Positions 37,127-48,819 of a DNA stretch of 64,000 nt are shown piece by piece. Both the position numbers and the translations under genes were made by a program. The first letter of the stretch is position 1. Every line of letters begins with the position of its first letter. This DNA comes from Phaseolus vulgaris (Eukaryota > Streptophyta > Magnoliopsida > Fabales > Fabaceae): assembly GCF_000499845.2 (NCBI RefSeq), contig NC_023749.2, positions 10,549,298 to 10,613,297 of the forward strand. Reading direction: 5' to 3'. A model generated the notes under the pieces. That model ran no database searches and was not told the DNA's origin. It was given only the letters and a program-made list of their open reading frames with translations.

Positions 37127-37433
37127 AAAGGGAAGTGGCTGATGTATGAGAAGCGTTTACAATGATTCAAGTAAAGGTTTGAATTTAGATTTATTTAAAG
37201 TCTCACTTTAGTTTGTTCTTTTATCCTAATTGATATTTGGACCCTTTGACTTGTATGAGGTTGATTTTTTTATGTTGTTTTTACGCTTTTGTTTTGTTAG
37301 AATCTTGAGTTTGACAGTTTGGTAGATGTTTCTTAGTAGGTAAGAAGAATATAAAGTGCAATTTTATATTAGAATTGAATCAAACCTAAAATGATTTATA
37401 TGTATTGATTCTTCTATTGCCGCTAAAAAAAAT
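37127..37433 (+). mobile_element. Family A LINE 3' end inserted in copia duplicate
   Basis: About 307 bp matching the last ORF2 codons and the 3'UTR of the LINE at 8400-12350. A GACTTGTATGAGGTTGATTT segment here corresponds to GGTTTGTATGAGGTTAGTTT there, and a GAATTGAATCAAACC tail block leads to GCCGCTAAAAAAAATAA. The flanks carry a TSD (aactttgtttta at about 37115-37126, aactttatttta at 37434-37445). The matching unoccupied sequence is in the second copia copy near 38264-38280. Confidence 0.8.
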
Positions 37434-37679
37434 AACTTTATTTTACTTTAGTCAAATTTATTAATGGTTCACACTCAATTCAAATCAATTTCATAAATAA
37501 ATTACAAACTGATAATGGAACCAAATTTATATTTTCCCTCTTTAATTTTTTTTATAATCGAGACATTCTACAATAATATCTTCTTAATTTGGCTCATGCA
37601 TTACGGTGTGATTGATATCTTCTAATCAATTTATGGAGTGAATGTATTCTCAGCTAATTTGATTAACAAAACTCCCAAT

Positions 37680-37891
37680 CCATTATTTGTATTATTATTT
37701 TTTATTATTAATATTATAAATAATATTAGTAGTATTATTATTAACATAATTTATAATATTAATTATATTATTATTAATATTAGTATTAGTATTAATAATA
37801 ATATTTATAATAATCATATTATCATTATTGATATTATTATCAATATTATTATATTATTGTTAATATTAATAATAAGAAGAACAATTATTAT

Positions 37892-37937
<46 letters not shown>

Positions 37938-37975
37938 GTCATTATAACAATAATAATCATAATAAATATGATAAA
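37680..37975. repeat. ATT/AAT microsatellite inside copia remnant
   Basis: Imperfect ATT, then AAT runs ending in a long (AAT)n stretch near 37890-37935. It separates the two duplicated copia segments. The poly-isoleucine ORF at 37638-37988 is an artefact. Confidence 0.88.
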
Positions 37976-38300
37976 AATATTTTTCTAGCGTGATGATTAA
38001 AGGTTCTATCTGTACTCTTGAGACCTAGATTTGATTTCTTCTTAAAAAAAATGTTAATAAGGTTAATAATTAACAATAGTATATACGTATGTCAATTAAC
38101 TAAGGGTAGGTAACATTGTTTTACCTATGGATTTTCTATGTTATCTACACATTTCTGATGTAGGTAATTACAAATTTTCTTGTATCTGGTGCATAATATT
38201 TTCTTCTAATTTTGAATGATTTTAGTTGGCATCTTTGGGTTTATCTTTTGTATGAGGAACATGAACTTTGTTTTACTTTAGTCAAATTTATTGCAATGGT

Positions 38301-38959
38301 TGATAAGTGTCATAATTCAATAATATTTCATACAAAAAGATAGGAACTTATGGACTTTAATTAATAAAATAGTTATAATTCAACCTCTAATTTAGTAATT
38401 TAGTTATAATCTCAAAACTTGAAACTGTATTCATGATTTTGATTCTTAGATTTGACTAGAAAGTACTTCTGAATATTTGACTTAAATGATAATTCTTAAC
38501 ATATTTGAATGTTAGGAATAGATTTGAAATTTTAATTGCTTTATAACATTTGTCGTAATGATAAGAAAGTTTTTATAAATATTCGAATAATTGATATTTA
38601 GGAGCAATCTTAATAATTTTGTATGCGAGAGATCAATATGAATGATTTTATATATGCATCAATGTCAATCAAGATGGAATGTTATATGTTTTTATTCATT
38701 AAAACTACAGACGAGTAAGAAGGATTAACCTCATTCCCAATTTTCTTAATTGAATTATTTTAATCATTTATTTTGTTTTCATTTAATTTTCATACAAACT
38801 TATGTCAATATCTTTCAAATCAAATTATTGTACATATTTTTATACTTAGTGAATGCTACTATTCAGATTTTAAATAATTGTTCCTTGTGGGTTCAATATT
38901 CGTACTTAGGGACAAATTATTACTTCTGACTCGGTACACTTGTTGTGAAAGAGTCACCA
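38301..38959 (+). repeat. Solo LTR, family G copy 2 (TSD ATGGT)
   Basis: Starts TGATAAGTGTC and ends GAGTCACCA, and is flanked by the perfect 5-bp duplication ATGGT (38296-38300 and 38960-38964). The host copia integrase sequence continues across the join. It is shorter (659 bp) than the 1.2-kb relatives at 14495 and 56576; the middle part that carries the CTCGCTTGAGCGAG motifs is missing. No internal region is attached, so it is a solo LTR, probably left by LTR-LTR recombination. Confidence 0.9.
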
Positions 38960-39744
38960 ATGGTGCACACTCAATTAAAATTAATTCCATAGAGAAATAG
39001 GTACAAACTGGTAATAGGAACAAACCTATATCTTTCCCTCTTTAGTCTTTTTTTTTATAATCGAGGCATTTTACAATAGTTTTCTTGTGCATACACGCCA
39101 CAACATAATGGTAAAGTTGAACAATGTCATTGTCATCATCATATTCTTAATGTGGCTCATGCATTCTCATTGCTGCTAATTTGATTAATCGAACTCCCAC
39201 TCCATTACTTAAAAGGATAATGTCCATATGAAGTGCTTCATGATAGTCTACCCAATTATGATCATATTCAAGTCCTTTGTTGCTTGTGTATGCTATAATC
39301 TTTCCTAAATCAGGTTGGAATGTGTTTGATTTGGATACTAAGAAACTTTTTATCTCACATGATGTTCATTTTTTTGAAAATATATTTTTGTTTGCATTAC
39401 CTACTGTAGACATTCCTTAAGCTCCCACATAGTCTAACTCTCCTCCTATTATTCATTATGAGTAGTATTATTTTGTGCCCCGTCTTTGGATATTGCACCC
39501 TGACCAGACCAAGAGTTTACTGACAGGAAGAGAACTTTGGATCCTCCATTTTCACCTATGGTTGGCTGACAAAGGAGTTTTTCTAATTTTTTGTCTCCAC
39601 CTTTAGTGCCTTTCCATCGCACAAGCAAAACTCATCAAACACGAGGTTAATTGAAAGACTATCATCATCACATTACTTGATGTGAGTTGAGTTTTAGATG
39701 GTTCCATTTTATGGTGAAACTTTTACTTAGAGTTGGGATTTTAG

Positions 39745-40578
39745 CAATTTATTGTGAAAACCTAAGGAAGATTCCCACTGGACACGAACTTAACCAAATG
39801 GTTAAGTAAGTGTGAAGGTTCACTTCACAAAGGCAAAGATGAAAATCAATACAAAGTGATAGATGGAATGCAATGTAGAATGGAAATAGCAATAAGGTAA
39901 ACACCAATGGTGGTTATGGTCAAACCAAATGATGAACCATAAACATATAACAAAAGCAAAACCAAGAGTAAGAATTCAAGACAAAGACATATATGAAATG
40001 GAAATGAAAAGAGTGGAAGAATAGTAGCTTATGGAGTGGTTGTGAGAGGGTTTCACGCCACTTGGGGTGTGGTAGCCACCAAGATGAGTGAAGGATCGTC
40101 ACTTGAAAGTCTCACACTACTCAAGATAAGACATAGTCAAGAGGACTCAAACCTCACAAACTTCTCACATAATTTGTGCAGAGTAACTTTTCTCTTCAAA
40201 ATTAACATGTAAATACAAGAAGTATGACACCCTATTTATAGGAGATGGTGCCTTGGAAAATAAGAAGCAAGGGTAGAATGGGAAACCTAAAAATGGGGCC
40301 GCCTTTAGGGTTTGACTAAGTCAAAACCACACCTTAGGCTTGTTCTTCTAGAAACTAGGTCAAAAAACAAGCTAAAATGATAACTACACCCCCTATTATG
40401 CTAAAAACATCTATTCTAGCCTATCTTGCTATTTGGACCCCTAAAGTGAGCCCAAATTATTTACAACTTGTTTTATTCTTAAGAAGACTAGCAGGAAGAA
40501 CAAAAGATGCTCTGGTTTGTGACCATTTCTCCCTCTAGTGAGGTTTGCTAGTACCTTGGTAAGGTTTTCACTTAATTG
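39745..40578. mobile_element. Unclassified insertion with inverted ends
   Basis: CAATTTATTGTGAAAACCT at 39745-39763 is mirrored by AGGTTTTCACTTAATTG at 40562-40578. The roughly 830 bp between have no coding similarity and separate the copia integrase/linker from its RT. A palindromic CCTATTTATAGG at 40232-40243 could be a TATA element, which would fit an LTR on the minus strand instead. No clear TSD was seen. The 60-codon and 76-codon minus-strand ORFs here look accidental. Confidence 0.5.
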
Positions 40579-40779
40579 TTGAGATGACTTCTCATAGTAT
40601 GAATGGTATTGTGCTTTCTTGGTCCTTGTTAACTTGGTTTGTATCACTACTACTACACCCTCTTCTCTCAATACTATCTCAAATGTTTCCTTGGGTATTC
40701 CCTATCCTATTTTGAACTTTATTAATAATAATATTTTCTCTTTACACCATCAAAATTTCTTAGTGGTTGTCAGTAGTAC

Positions 40780-41560
40780 TGTTGAACTACAATCATTTAA
40801 AGAGGCGATGAAGGTTCCACTTTGACAACAACCTATGAAACTTAAAATTCAAGCTCTTGAGGATAACCATACAGATTATTACTCATCTTCTTCTTGGTAA
40901 AAAATTAACTTTTGTCAATGGATTTTTCAAATCAAGTATAATTCTAATGGCTCTATTGAACAATACAAGGCTAGATTAGTTATTGCAGATAATAACCAAA
41001 TGGAAAGACAACATTTTCATGAAACCTTTGCTCATGTTGCTAAAATGGTGAGTGTGTTCACTTTTCTCTTTGTGACTATTGCAAATGATTAGGATATTTA
41101 TCAATTGGATTTTCGTAATGCTTTTTTTAATGGAGATCTTGAGGGGGAAGTATATACGCGCTTTCCTCTTGGTTTTTCTACTAGTTCTCCTATACCTGCA
41201 TGCAAACTACTTTGTTCCCTTTATGATCTCAAGCAGTCTCCACGAAATTGGTTTGCGAACTTTGTGACTCTTTCTTTAGTTTTAGGTTTCGCTAATCCAA
41301 AGTTGATTACACATTGTTCACCTTTACTGAAGATCACATGTTGATGATATCCTTTTTGCTATCAATAACACTTCTGCTTGTGATCGGGTTAATTGTTGTG
41401 ATCGGGTTAATTGTCATTTGCAGTCTTGGTTCAAAATCAAAGATCTTAGCAAACTTAAATACTTTTGGGGTATTGAATTTTCTCATAGTTTTTCTGGTCT
41501 ATTTATGAGTCAACACAAATTTGCTATAAATATTTTAAGTGAATATGGTTTACTTGGGTG
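40780..41560 (+). pseudogene. Copia reverse transcriptase remnant
   Basis: Blocks typical of copia RT are readable in order: SFKEAMKVPL (about 40794-40823), WIFQIKYNSNGSIEQYKARL (about 40920-40978), HFHETFAHVAKMVSV (about 41010-41055), YQLDFRNAFFNGDLEGEVY (about 41099-41155), and KLLCSLYDLKQSPRNWF (about 41205-41253). Stops (for example 40825 and 41090) and frameshifts disrupt it. The YVDD-type box is damaged; only a DDILFAINN-like trace remains near 41343. Confidence 0.85.
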
Positions 41561-41929
41561 CAAATGAGCTACTTTTTCCATGGATCAAAATCATAAAGTA
41601 TCTCTTTCAGCTTATGATCATCATGCATGTTATCGATGACTTCTAGATCACCTTGTCTATCTTACCATCACTCGCCCTAAGGTAAGTCATGTTGTCCATG
41701 CACTTTCTCAATCTCTTCAACGTCCCTTACAAGAACATTATTATACATTGTTACGTGAACTATACAATATCAAGAGTAATCACACATAGTTAGTTATACT
41801 TGTGATCTTTTGTCTTGTGCTTATTGTGACTTCGATTGGGCGAGTTGTCATGTTACTCGATGGTCCATCACTAGCTATTTTATTGCACTCAGACAATTTC
41901 TTATCTCTTGGAAATCTAAGTAGTAGCAT

Positions 41930-42290
41930 ATTATTTCTCATTTATCTGTAAAAGCTAAATATCGATCCATGACAACTGCTATTTATAAACTCTTATGGAT
42001 CAAAGCTTTGTTACAAGATCTTGGTGTTTCCCACTCCATGCCCATGAAACTATATTATGACAATCAATTTGTCATTCATATTGCCTCCAGTCCATTATTT
42101 CATGAGCGTACAAAGTACATTAAACTAGATTCTCATTTTATTTGTGAACATGTGATGACCATATTTCTAAAACGCACATTCACACTTCTTCCCAACCTGC
42201 AGATATCCTGATTAAAGCGATTGGCAAAAAGCATCTTGAATTTTTATTATCCAAGTTGGACATTTCCCCCTTCCATGCTCCACCTTGGAG
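41930..42290 (+). pseudogene. Copia RNase H remnant
   Basis: TTAIYKLLWIKALLQDLGV, a KLYYDNQFVIHIASSPLF block and HERTKYIKLDSHFICEHV mark the RNase H and C-terminal part of copia pol. ADILIKAIGKKHLEFLLSKL follows after a frameshift at about 42200-42255. The expected D in YYDN and DSH positions are kept, but the frame is broken. Confidence 0.85.
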
Positions 42291-42310
42291 AAGTATTAGG
42301 ATAAATTAAT

Positions 42311-44130
42311 TGATAAAAATAATTTGTTACTATTGAACATATCCATTACACATTATATATTATTTTTCAGGAATATTGTTTCCTGTGTTTTCTCAAAGAT
42401 CTATATAATGACTAGTATGTGAATAATAAGACAAAAGTTATTTATTCAAAAGCATACACATTTGTTCAAAAGTGTATATTGCTTATTCAAAAGCAACTTA
42501 TTTTGATACCCGTTGATAAAAGAAGGTAACTTTTGCCCTTGTAATTTTGGTTGATGCCTATTTTTAATGTCACCAAGTCATCATACAAAAAAAAAAGTCT
42601 GATATCTAAGATTCTCCATAAAACAAAGCTAGTAAGAAGAATGATCACATGGCTATTAAAGTTATTATAATTCAGCATCAAATACGAGCTTAAAAGGCCA
42701 ATTATGTCTTAAAACCTAGTCAATTTCGTTAACAAGTTACAATCAAAACTTATAAAAGAAAGTGTTTGATGGACACTACATGTGGATGATTCTTCAAATA
42801 AAAAGGTTAACAAGTTTGTACTAGTTCAAAAAGGACCATGCGATTTGTTCATTGAACAATTCTCTCTTCACAACCTTGAACAATCTAGCTAAATACAGAA
42901 AATAATAATTGTCAGTTTGCTCTTAAACAAGAACATGAGAGTATAGAAAGTCACATATTTGCTGTAAATTATGAGTATTACAAAAAACATATAGTCCTAC
43001 ATTTCCTGGATTAAATACTCTCAAAGGGTTTATATATCAAGATACTCCTTACACTTTTAAAATAGGTAACAAAGGAGGTGGGTCTTGTTATGAAATAGGT
43101 CTCATGGACTTTTTATACACAGTTTAGTTCAAATCTTGTTGACTCCTCCCTACGTGTGCGATAAGGTTTATGTTCTTTTTATCGTTTAATTTGTTTAAGA
43201 TTTAGGCAATTTTTATAATTTTTTTGCCTTTGATTAATATAAATTTTAAAACTTATCTAGACTTTTTTATTTGGTCTTGTGATTGTTTGACCCTAGCTTT
43301 ACGTGATCCTTGGCTTTTAGGTTCCATGAACGTTGTCTCCACTTTCTCCGCAACGTGCCTCCACTATCTACGTAATGTTTCTCCAAAACTTTTGTAACCT
43401 AGGTGATCATGGGAACGTGTGACTGTGTAGGTCAAGTCTCTAATTTCTATAAATATGTGTCTTTTTTCTCTTCCAAAACACACTTTCACACATTTTGTGT
43501 GATCCTTGGTACTGCCTGAAAAGTTTTTGTTGTACTTTAAGGAACTTGTGCAATACATCGCAGAGAAGTTCTTAAAGACAGTGTCCATTCATGCCTAAAA
43601 AATCCTCATGTTCATATTCTTAGATGAATTTTACTACAATATCAAAGTAACTCTCAACTGACAATTAATCATTTGGCCCAAACAATTTCAAGTGAAATTT
43701 TCTCTACTACTCAAATACATTATCACTATGTATCCAACCACATGGAAATCTTAAATTTGGTCAGATTTAAAATCTTGATTTTTAAATTTCATTTCTTATT
43801 TAATAATTTTTCTTATAATTTTGTAAGTTTAATAATATGACTTTTAAAAAATGTGTGGATAGTTTTTGTTTCTCCTAAAACACTTGCACCTAATGAAGTA
43901 GTGGCAATTTGGGATGATCTGTTGTAATATGTTTAAGTGCAAGGTATTCATAAATTTTGACAACATGCATGAATTTATATCTTGAAATTATCTAAAATAA
44001 ATAGACACATTATCATTTTCAAGAATCCCTCACAAACCTGTGTCCATAATAAAAATGGAAAAAGGTAAAGAAAAATAAAATGGAAATCATAAAGGAGTCT
44101 TTTCCTGGTGCGTAAGTAGGGTCCAGTGAA
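42311..44130. other. Possible copia 3' LTR, then unassigned DNA
   Basis: TGATAAAAATAATTTG at about 42310 may start the copia 3' LTR, but no end or second LTR copy was found. At 43446-43459 a TATAAATATGTG box followed by CT-rich sequence looks like a promoter or LTR, but no gene follows it: the open frames nearby are short and in conflicting frames. The rest is AT-rich intergenic DNA upstream of the FAF-like gene. Confidence 0.35.
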
Positions 44131-44153
44131 CACGGTTCCTAGAGCTTTTGGCC

Positions 44154-44200
44154 CCCTACAAATACCCTCATTCCCTCCTCCCTCCATTCCCATCATCAAC
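44154..44200 (+). promoter_or_regulatory. Putative core promoter of the FAF-like gene
   Basis: CTACAAATACC at about 44156-44166 is a plausible weak TATA element. It is followed within about 30-60 bp by CT-rich, CAA-rich leader sequence without any ATG. The start of transcription is inferred and not seen. Confidence 0.4.
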
Positions 44201-44355
44201 CACAACCCAAACCATACCATTCCATTCAATTCAACCACCACAACACTCACAATCTCCAACCCTCATCCTCATCATCCTTCCTACTTCCTACTTCCACTCA
44301 CAGTGGTCTCTCCCTAGAGACCTCTGTTGGAGGCTATTGCCTTGTTTCATTCAAG

Positions 44356-44746
44356 GTATATTTTCATACTTCACTTCACTCTTGTACAAATTTTATATAC
44401 AATTTTTTAAGTGCTTTTTTTCTTGTCTTTTCTAGTCAGAATTGAGATAAAGCTTCATTTCTGATCAGAAAACAACACTAAAATCACTTGGAATAATGTA
44501 TTTTAGTTTTGTGCATGCATTTTCCCCACACCTCACTTATATTGTGCGTTTTCCAAAACCTCATGCATGTTACCTATCTGACTCCACTTTGAAACTTGAT
44601 AACTCTTTTGTTGTTTTATAACACTTGTGACTCACTTCACTGCTTTATAGTTATCATCACATACAATTCTAGGGGAGTGTTTATGATGTTGTTGTTGTTG
44701 CTACTTGGCGTTTTGTTCTAAATTCTTGTGACTTTTTTTTCTGCAG
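44356..44746 (+). other. 5'UTR intron of the FAF-like gene
   Basis: Donor TCAAG|GTATATTTT and acceptor TTTTTTTTCTGCAG|CC enclose 391 bp of T-rich sequence. The leader exon before it (about 44190-44355) and the 31 bases after it contain no ATG. Splicing therefore brings a clean leader to the ATG at 44778. Confidence 0.65.
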
Positions 44747-44777
44747 CCAGCTAAGTAAGCAGCACTTTCTATTGGAC

Positions 44778-46361
44778 ATGTCAGCACCTTCAATTGTCAT
44801 GACCAACACCACCAACAACAACCTCTTATCTTCTTCTTCTTCCTCTGCGAAGATAGAAGAAGAGACCATGATGCAGAAGCAGGGCATCATCACCATTTTG
44901 GACTCAAACACTAACATAAACACTGTTTCTTCTGCTTCTTCTCTGCGAAGAGCTCTCTCGGCAGACATGTCCTCAAAGAACTGGCTCTCTCAAACCATTG
45001 CTACTTCCGAAGAACTCGTGCATGCCAAAACCATTGGTGACTGGGAAGATGAAGAGAGCAGTAACAAGGAGCTTGAAGATGAAGCTGAAAGAGAGAGGCT
45101 CGAGATTTGGAGTTCCATCCAACGGAACAAGAAGGAGGAGCAAGAGAAATCAGGGCCATTTGATACGTGGAGTTCAATCATATCCCTGAAAGGAAAAGAT
45201 GAAATCTCGAAATCTCTTCCTGTGTCACCTTATGTTCACCCTCTTGTGAAAAGATCCAAGAGTTGTTTGAATGAGAAGAGCCTCCAAATCTGCACAGAGA
45301 GTCTCGGATCCGAGACTGGCTCTGATGGGTTGTTGGTCTCTTCTTACTCTTCTTCTGAGACAGGGGATGCAGAGGAAGAAGAGAAAGTTGCAGAACCAAC
45401 ACACCAAGAAGAAGAAGAGTTGAGCAATTATGCTTCAGTGGTGGCTACAAAGAAGTCCTCGTCACCAACACGTGCTTTCCCTCCACCACTCCATTCACTC
45501 TCTCATCAACAAGCTGGTCCTTCACTTCACATGCGTTCACGCCGAGACAATGGAAGGTTGGTTCTAGAAGCTGTTTCTGTCCCTTCTCACAACAATTTCA
45601 GCATTCAGCGCCAAGGTGGTCGCCTTGTCCTCTCTTTCTCCAATCACCAAGAGGAGGAGGAAGAAGAAGAAGAAGAAGAGAATGATGGTTGTGTGGAGCA
45701 AGAATACTTAGGAGGGTTGGAATTTGGGGAAGATGAGGCAGAAGAGGAAGAAGAATACGGTTTTGGGAGGAAACCACGAGTATCTTCCACTGGAGTGAAT
45801 TCTGGCTTCATGGAATATGAGAGAGTGATGGAGAAAGGACCCTTATTGTCCAGTGGGGTGACAAGTAGTGTTCATGGGTTGGCTTTGATGATGAATAAAA
45901 AGAATAAGCCAATCGGGGTAGTGAATAGGAATCCAAAGTGGGCGGAGAAGTTCAATGAGATGACCAAATTTGATGATGTTAATGGGGCACAATCACTGCC
46001 TCCCAGGCCAAGGGTGGCAAGGTTGATTCCATCAGCACCAGCTGTGGCTGCAGCTGCAGCATCTTTCAATTTCAATGCTTATGAGTACTATTGGAGGACC
46101 AACTCTGCTTCATCAAAAGGTACTAGTGTGAAACTTAACCCACTTGACCAAAACAAAAAACATCATCACAATCATCAAGAGAACATGAAGAGCAAGGTGG
46201 TTGTCTCCGGGGAGATGAACAAGGTGGTCCCAAGGGAGCAACAACAGTTGGTGGTTCTAAGAGGGAAGAATGGTGATTACTTGGTTCAGAATTTGAAGAG
46301 TTGCAAGGATTCTAGAAGGTCGTTTCTGTTCTGGGAACCCTGTTGCATTGCCACCTCTTGA
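44778..46361 (+). CDS. FAF-domain protein, EAR1-like
   Basis: A single coding exon for 527 aa starting at ATG 44778. An open frame exists from TTG 44772, but the leader has no earlier ATG. The FAF (FANTASTIC FOUR) domain is at about residues 228-290, with the core RSRRDNGRLVLEAVSVPSHN followed by QRQGGRLVLSFSN. Other features are a serine/asparagine-rich N terminus (1-60), a RSKSCLNEKSLQICTESLGS block (159-178), two glutamate-rich runs (290-301, 318-326) and the tail RRSFLFWEPCCIATS. The layout matches Arabidopsis FAF-like At5g22090 (EAR1), reported to enhance clade A PP2C activity and so dampen abscisic-acid signalling. That role is carried over by family resemblance only. No membrane segment is seen. 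It is the only intact ORF over 200 codons in the window. Confidence 0.9.
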   Translation: MSAPSIVMTNTTNNNLLSSSSSSAKIEEETMMQKQGIITILDSNTNINTVSSASSLRRALSADMSSKNWLSQTIATSEELVHAKTIGDWEDEESSNKELEDEAERERLEIWSSIQRNKKEEQEKSGPFDTWSSIISLKGKDEISKSLPVSPYVHPLVKRSKSCLNEKSLQICTESLGSETGSDGLLVSSYSSSETGDAEEEEKVAEPTHQEEEELSNYASVVATKKSSSPTRAFPPPLHSLSHQQAGPSLHMRSRRDNGRLVLEAVSVPSHNNFSIQRQGGRLVLSFSNHQEEEEEEEEEENDGCVEQEYLGGLEFGEDEAEEEEEYGFGRKPRVSSTGVNSGFMEYERVMEKGPLLSSGVTSSVHGLALMMNKKNKPIGVVNRNPKWAEKFNEMTKFDDVNGAQSLPPRPRVARLIPSAPAVAAAAASFNFNAYEYYWRTNSASSKGTSVKLNPLDQNKKHHHNHQENMKSKVVVSGEMNKVVPREQQQLVVLRGKNGDYLVQNLKSCKDSRRSFLFWEPCCIATS

Positions 46362-46620
46362 GTGAGTGAGTGAGAAACAAGTACTCAAAATCATTGCTGA
46401 AAACACTATTTATTGCTCCATCATCCTTTTATCTCTACCTGGTTCCAGTCTTTGAGGGAGCTGTTTAGTGTAGTCAAATAAGGGAAAAGGGAGTGGGAGA
46501 AAGGGATAGAGAGAGAGAAGAAAATACTTTATTTGTGTTGTGAGATCAAAGAAATGAGTTGAACAGTGTTGTGATATATAATACTATTTATCTGTCTGTA
46601 TTTGCTATTGGCTAATGGTC
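46362..46620 (+). other. 3' UTR of the FAF-like gene
   Basis: Follows the TGA at 46359-46361. It includes a GA-rich stretch at 46480-46530 and AT-rich GATATATAATACTATTT at about 46572-46588 as a possible far-upstream polyadenylation element. No canonical AATAAA is visible, so the end is a guess. Confidence 0.4.
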
Positions 46621-48819
46621 TAATACATACACAACGTAATCTTAGCTCATCTTTGACTTCTTCCATTGTCTTGTCTTGCTCTAAAATTATCATCGTTTCT
46701 TAGCTTTTTCAACTTTCTTGCTTTTCTAATCCTAACCAATGGGGTTTCAGAATCGGTCCTGTCCTGCCTAATTGGTCTTATTTTTTGGGAACACCATGAT
46801 CATTCCCTCATATGCTTTGCCCTTCCTCACTCTTAAGCTAACAAACTCAACCAACCAAATTATATTCATACATTTCTTTCTTATATTCACAATTACAATT
46901 TCCTGAGGGATATGAAATGAAAACATAAATTTATTATTTTAACATCATCATAAGATACTGCAATACAATATTACAAAAATATAACAACAATTTTCTAATG
47001 ATTACATACTGCAGCTAATGCTTGTACATCCACCGACTCATGCATTCCTTGGTTTTCAGAAATAAAGTTGGGCAAAGAGCCTACCACTGAAAAAGGAAAA
47101 TGTAGCCATATGTATCATGCAACATCATCAATGCATTTTTGAATGATATGATTAAACATGTAAAACAACTATGGAAAAGATGATGACAGCATCACCAACT
47201 TCAACTGATATATATATTTTAGCTGTCAATTTTCTGTGGGTGGAGATGACGACTTACCAATACAAAACAGAAATACACAAACTTATGAATAAAAAATTAA
47301 CATGGAGTGTGATTTTACTTCCAATATGTTGCTAATGCTAAAGCATGCTTTACATGCTAACTATGAAACTGGGTCACAGCTTAAATGGTGTTGGAAGCAC
47401 GTTTTTTAAAATGGTGTTTTTTAATTTAAATGGTGTGCTTCAATGTTGGATATGTATTGGATATTGACATGTATATGACTAAAGTATTTAATTCAAAATA
47501 TATTTTAGAGTTTACGATAATTTTAACATAATTTCAAATTTAAAAACTCATTATTTATTGTAAAACAAAATTATAATAAAAATAAAAGAACAAATCTTAT
47601 ATATAATAAAAATTATTTAAATTATATATATTATTGGAATTTGTATCATATATATATTAATAAAAGAACAAATCCTATCATATTTTTTTTATAATATGAA
47701 ATTTGTTAAAATTATTATTTTTTTAAAAATAAATTTAAACTTTTAATAGATTACACAGATTAAAGTGTTTGTATTGTGTTCGTTGTTCCTGTGAGTAATC
47801 ATGTTACATATCATGCTACTCTCTTTTTCTTTCTCTAGTAATTTCCTAAGAAAGAAGACATTTCCTTTGTTTACTTGTATTATTACCCATCCACACAGTT
47901 AGGAATTTTCTCCTTGAAGAATTTTCTTAGCCATTGCTTTTGAGCTTTTGAATTTAATCTCTTCAACTGATAAAAGTGTTAAAAGTGAATATATTATAGA
48001 TTGCATTTTTTACACACTTACATACACATGTCATAGTGAAAGAAGATGCCACTTGGAACCAAGAGATCAAAGGTGAGATTTGATGTTGGACAGTATATTT
48101 ACCTTTCAGACGATTTATTAACTGTGCTTATTGAGAAATTAATGTAAATATAAACATTGTAATGTTTAAAATACTAGTGAGAGTGAGAGTCTAACACTTT
48201 CTTGATTAGAGTTTTCAACATTTAACAAGTTATGTGAAAATTTAAGAAACGTCACAGAACAGGATTAAAATCATATCTCAAGTTATTTTATATTTACTAT
48301 AATTAAAAACAGAACAATTTGTTATGATTATGAATTACCAGGCAAATTCCGAATTTGTATTGGTACCAGAAAGTTTTACCATTTTAAAAAATATTTTTCT
48401 CAGAAAATACCTTTTGATATGACTAAAACGGAACCAAGAAAGTGAAAACGGAACCTTCCAATTCTGTGTTTCATGAAAGGGCTAAAAGGAGCAGAGAAAA
48501 GCTGACTTAACCCACAAACATTTTGGGTAGATGGCATAATCCAATTTCTTTTTTCTACAGAAACTTAGAAATTAAAATATGGATAGACAGAGGATAAAGC
48601 GAGGTGAGATATGAGAAACGAAAAAAAGTTATATGTCATTGCTTAAGTCCATTTTTCGATTACAAATGAAGGTTTATTTTGATATTATGTTAAAAATTAG
48701 TATAAATAAGTTAAGTAAAACTCCATTTCTAAAGAAAAACAATATTAAAAGAATCTATCGATCGATGAAATACTATTTGTCTTTTAAATATGTAATTTGA
48801 TTGCTGCAATTAATAATTT
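46621..48819. other. Intergenic, no gene seen
   Basis: AT-rich DNA between the FAF-like gene and the LTR of the next retroelement. No element ends or coding similarity recognised. Confidence 0.45.

Larger units (their letters stand above)
36765..42310 (+). mobile_element. Ty1/copia retrotransposon remnant
   Basis: Plus-strand copia element in pieces. Integrase fragments appear twice (37446-37690 and 38965-39250, ending in a NLINKTPNP or similar motif). After the second come DTKKLFISHDVHFFENIF (about 39340-39380), RT (40780-41560) and RNase H (41930-42290). It then reaches a polypurine-like CCTTGGAGAAGTATTAGG at 42283-42300 and a possible LTR start TGATAAAAATAA at about 42310. Gag and the 5' LTR were not recognised. 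Other insertions (37127-37433, 38301-38959, 39745-40578) interrupt it. Numerous stops make it inactive. Confidence 0.75.

Noticed and set aside
43446..43620. TATAAATA promoter and transcript start of a further gene
   Set aside because: No coding region follows; nearby open frames are short and contradictory. It may be a decayed LTR promoter.
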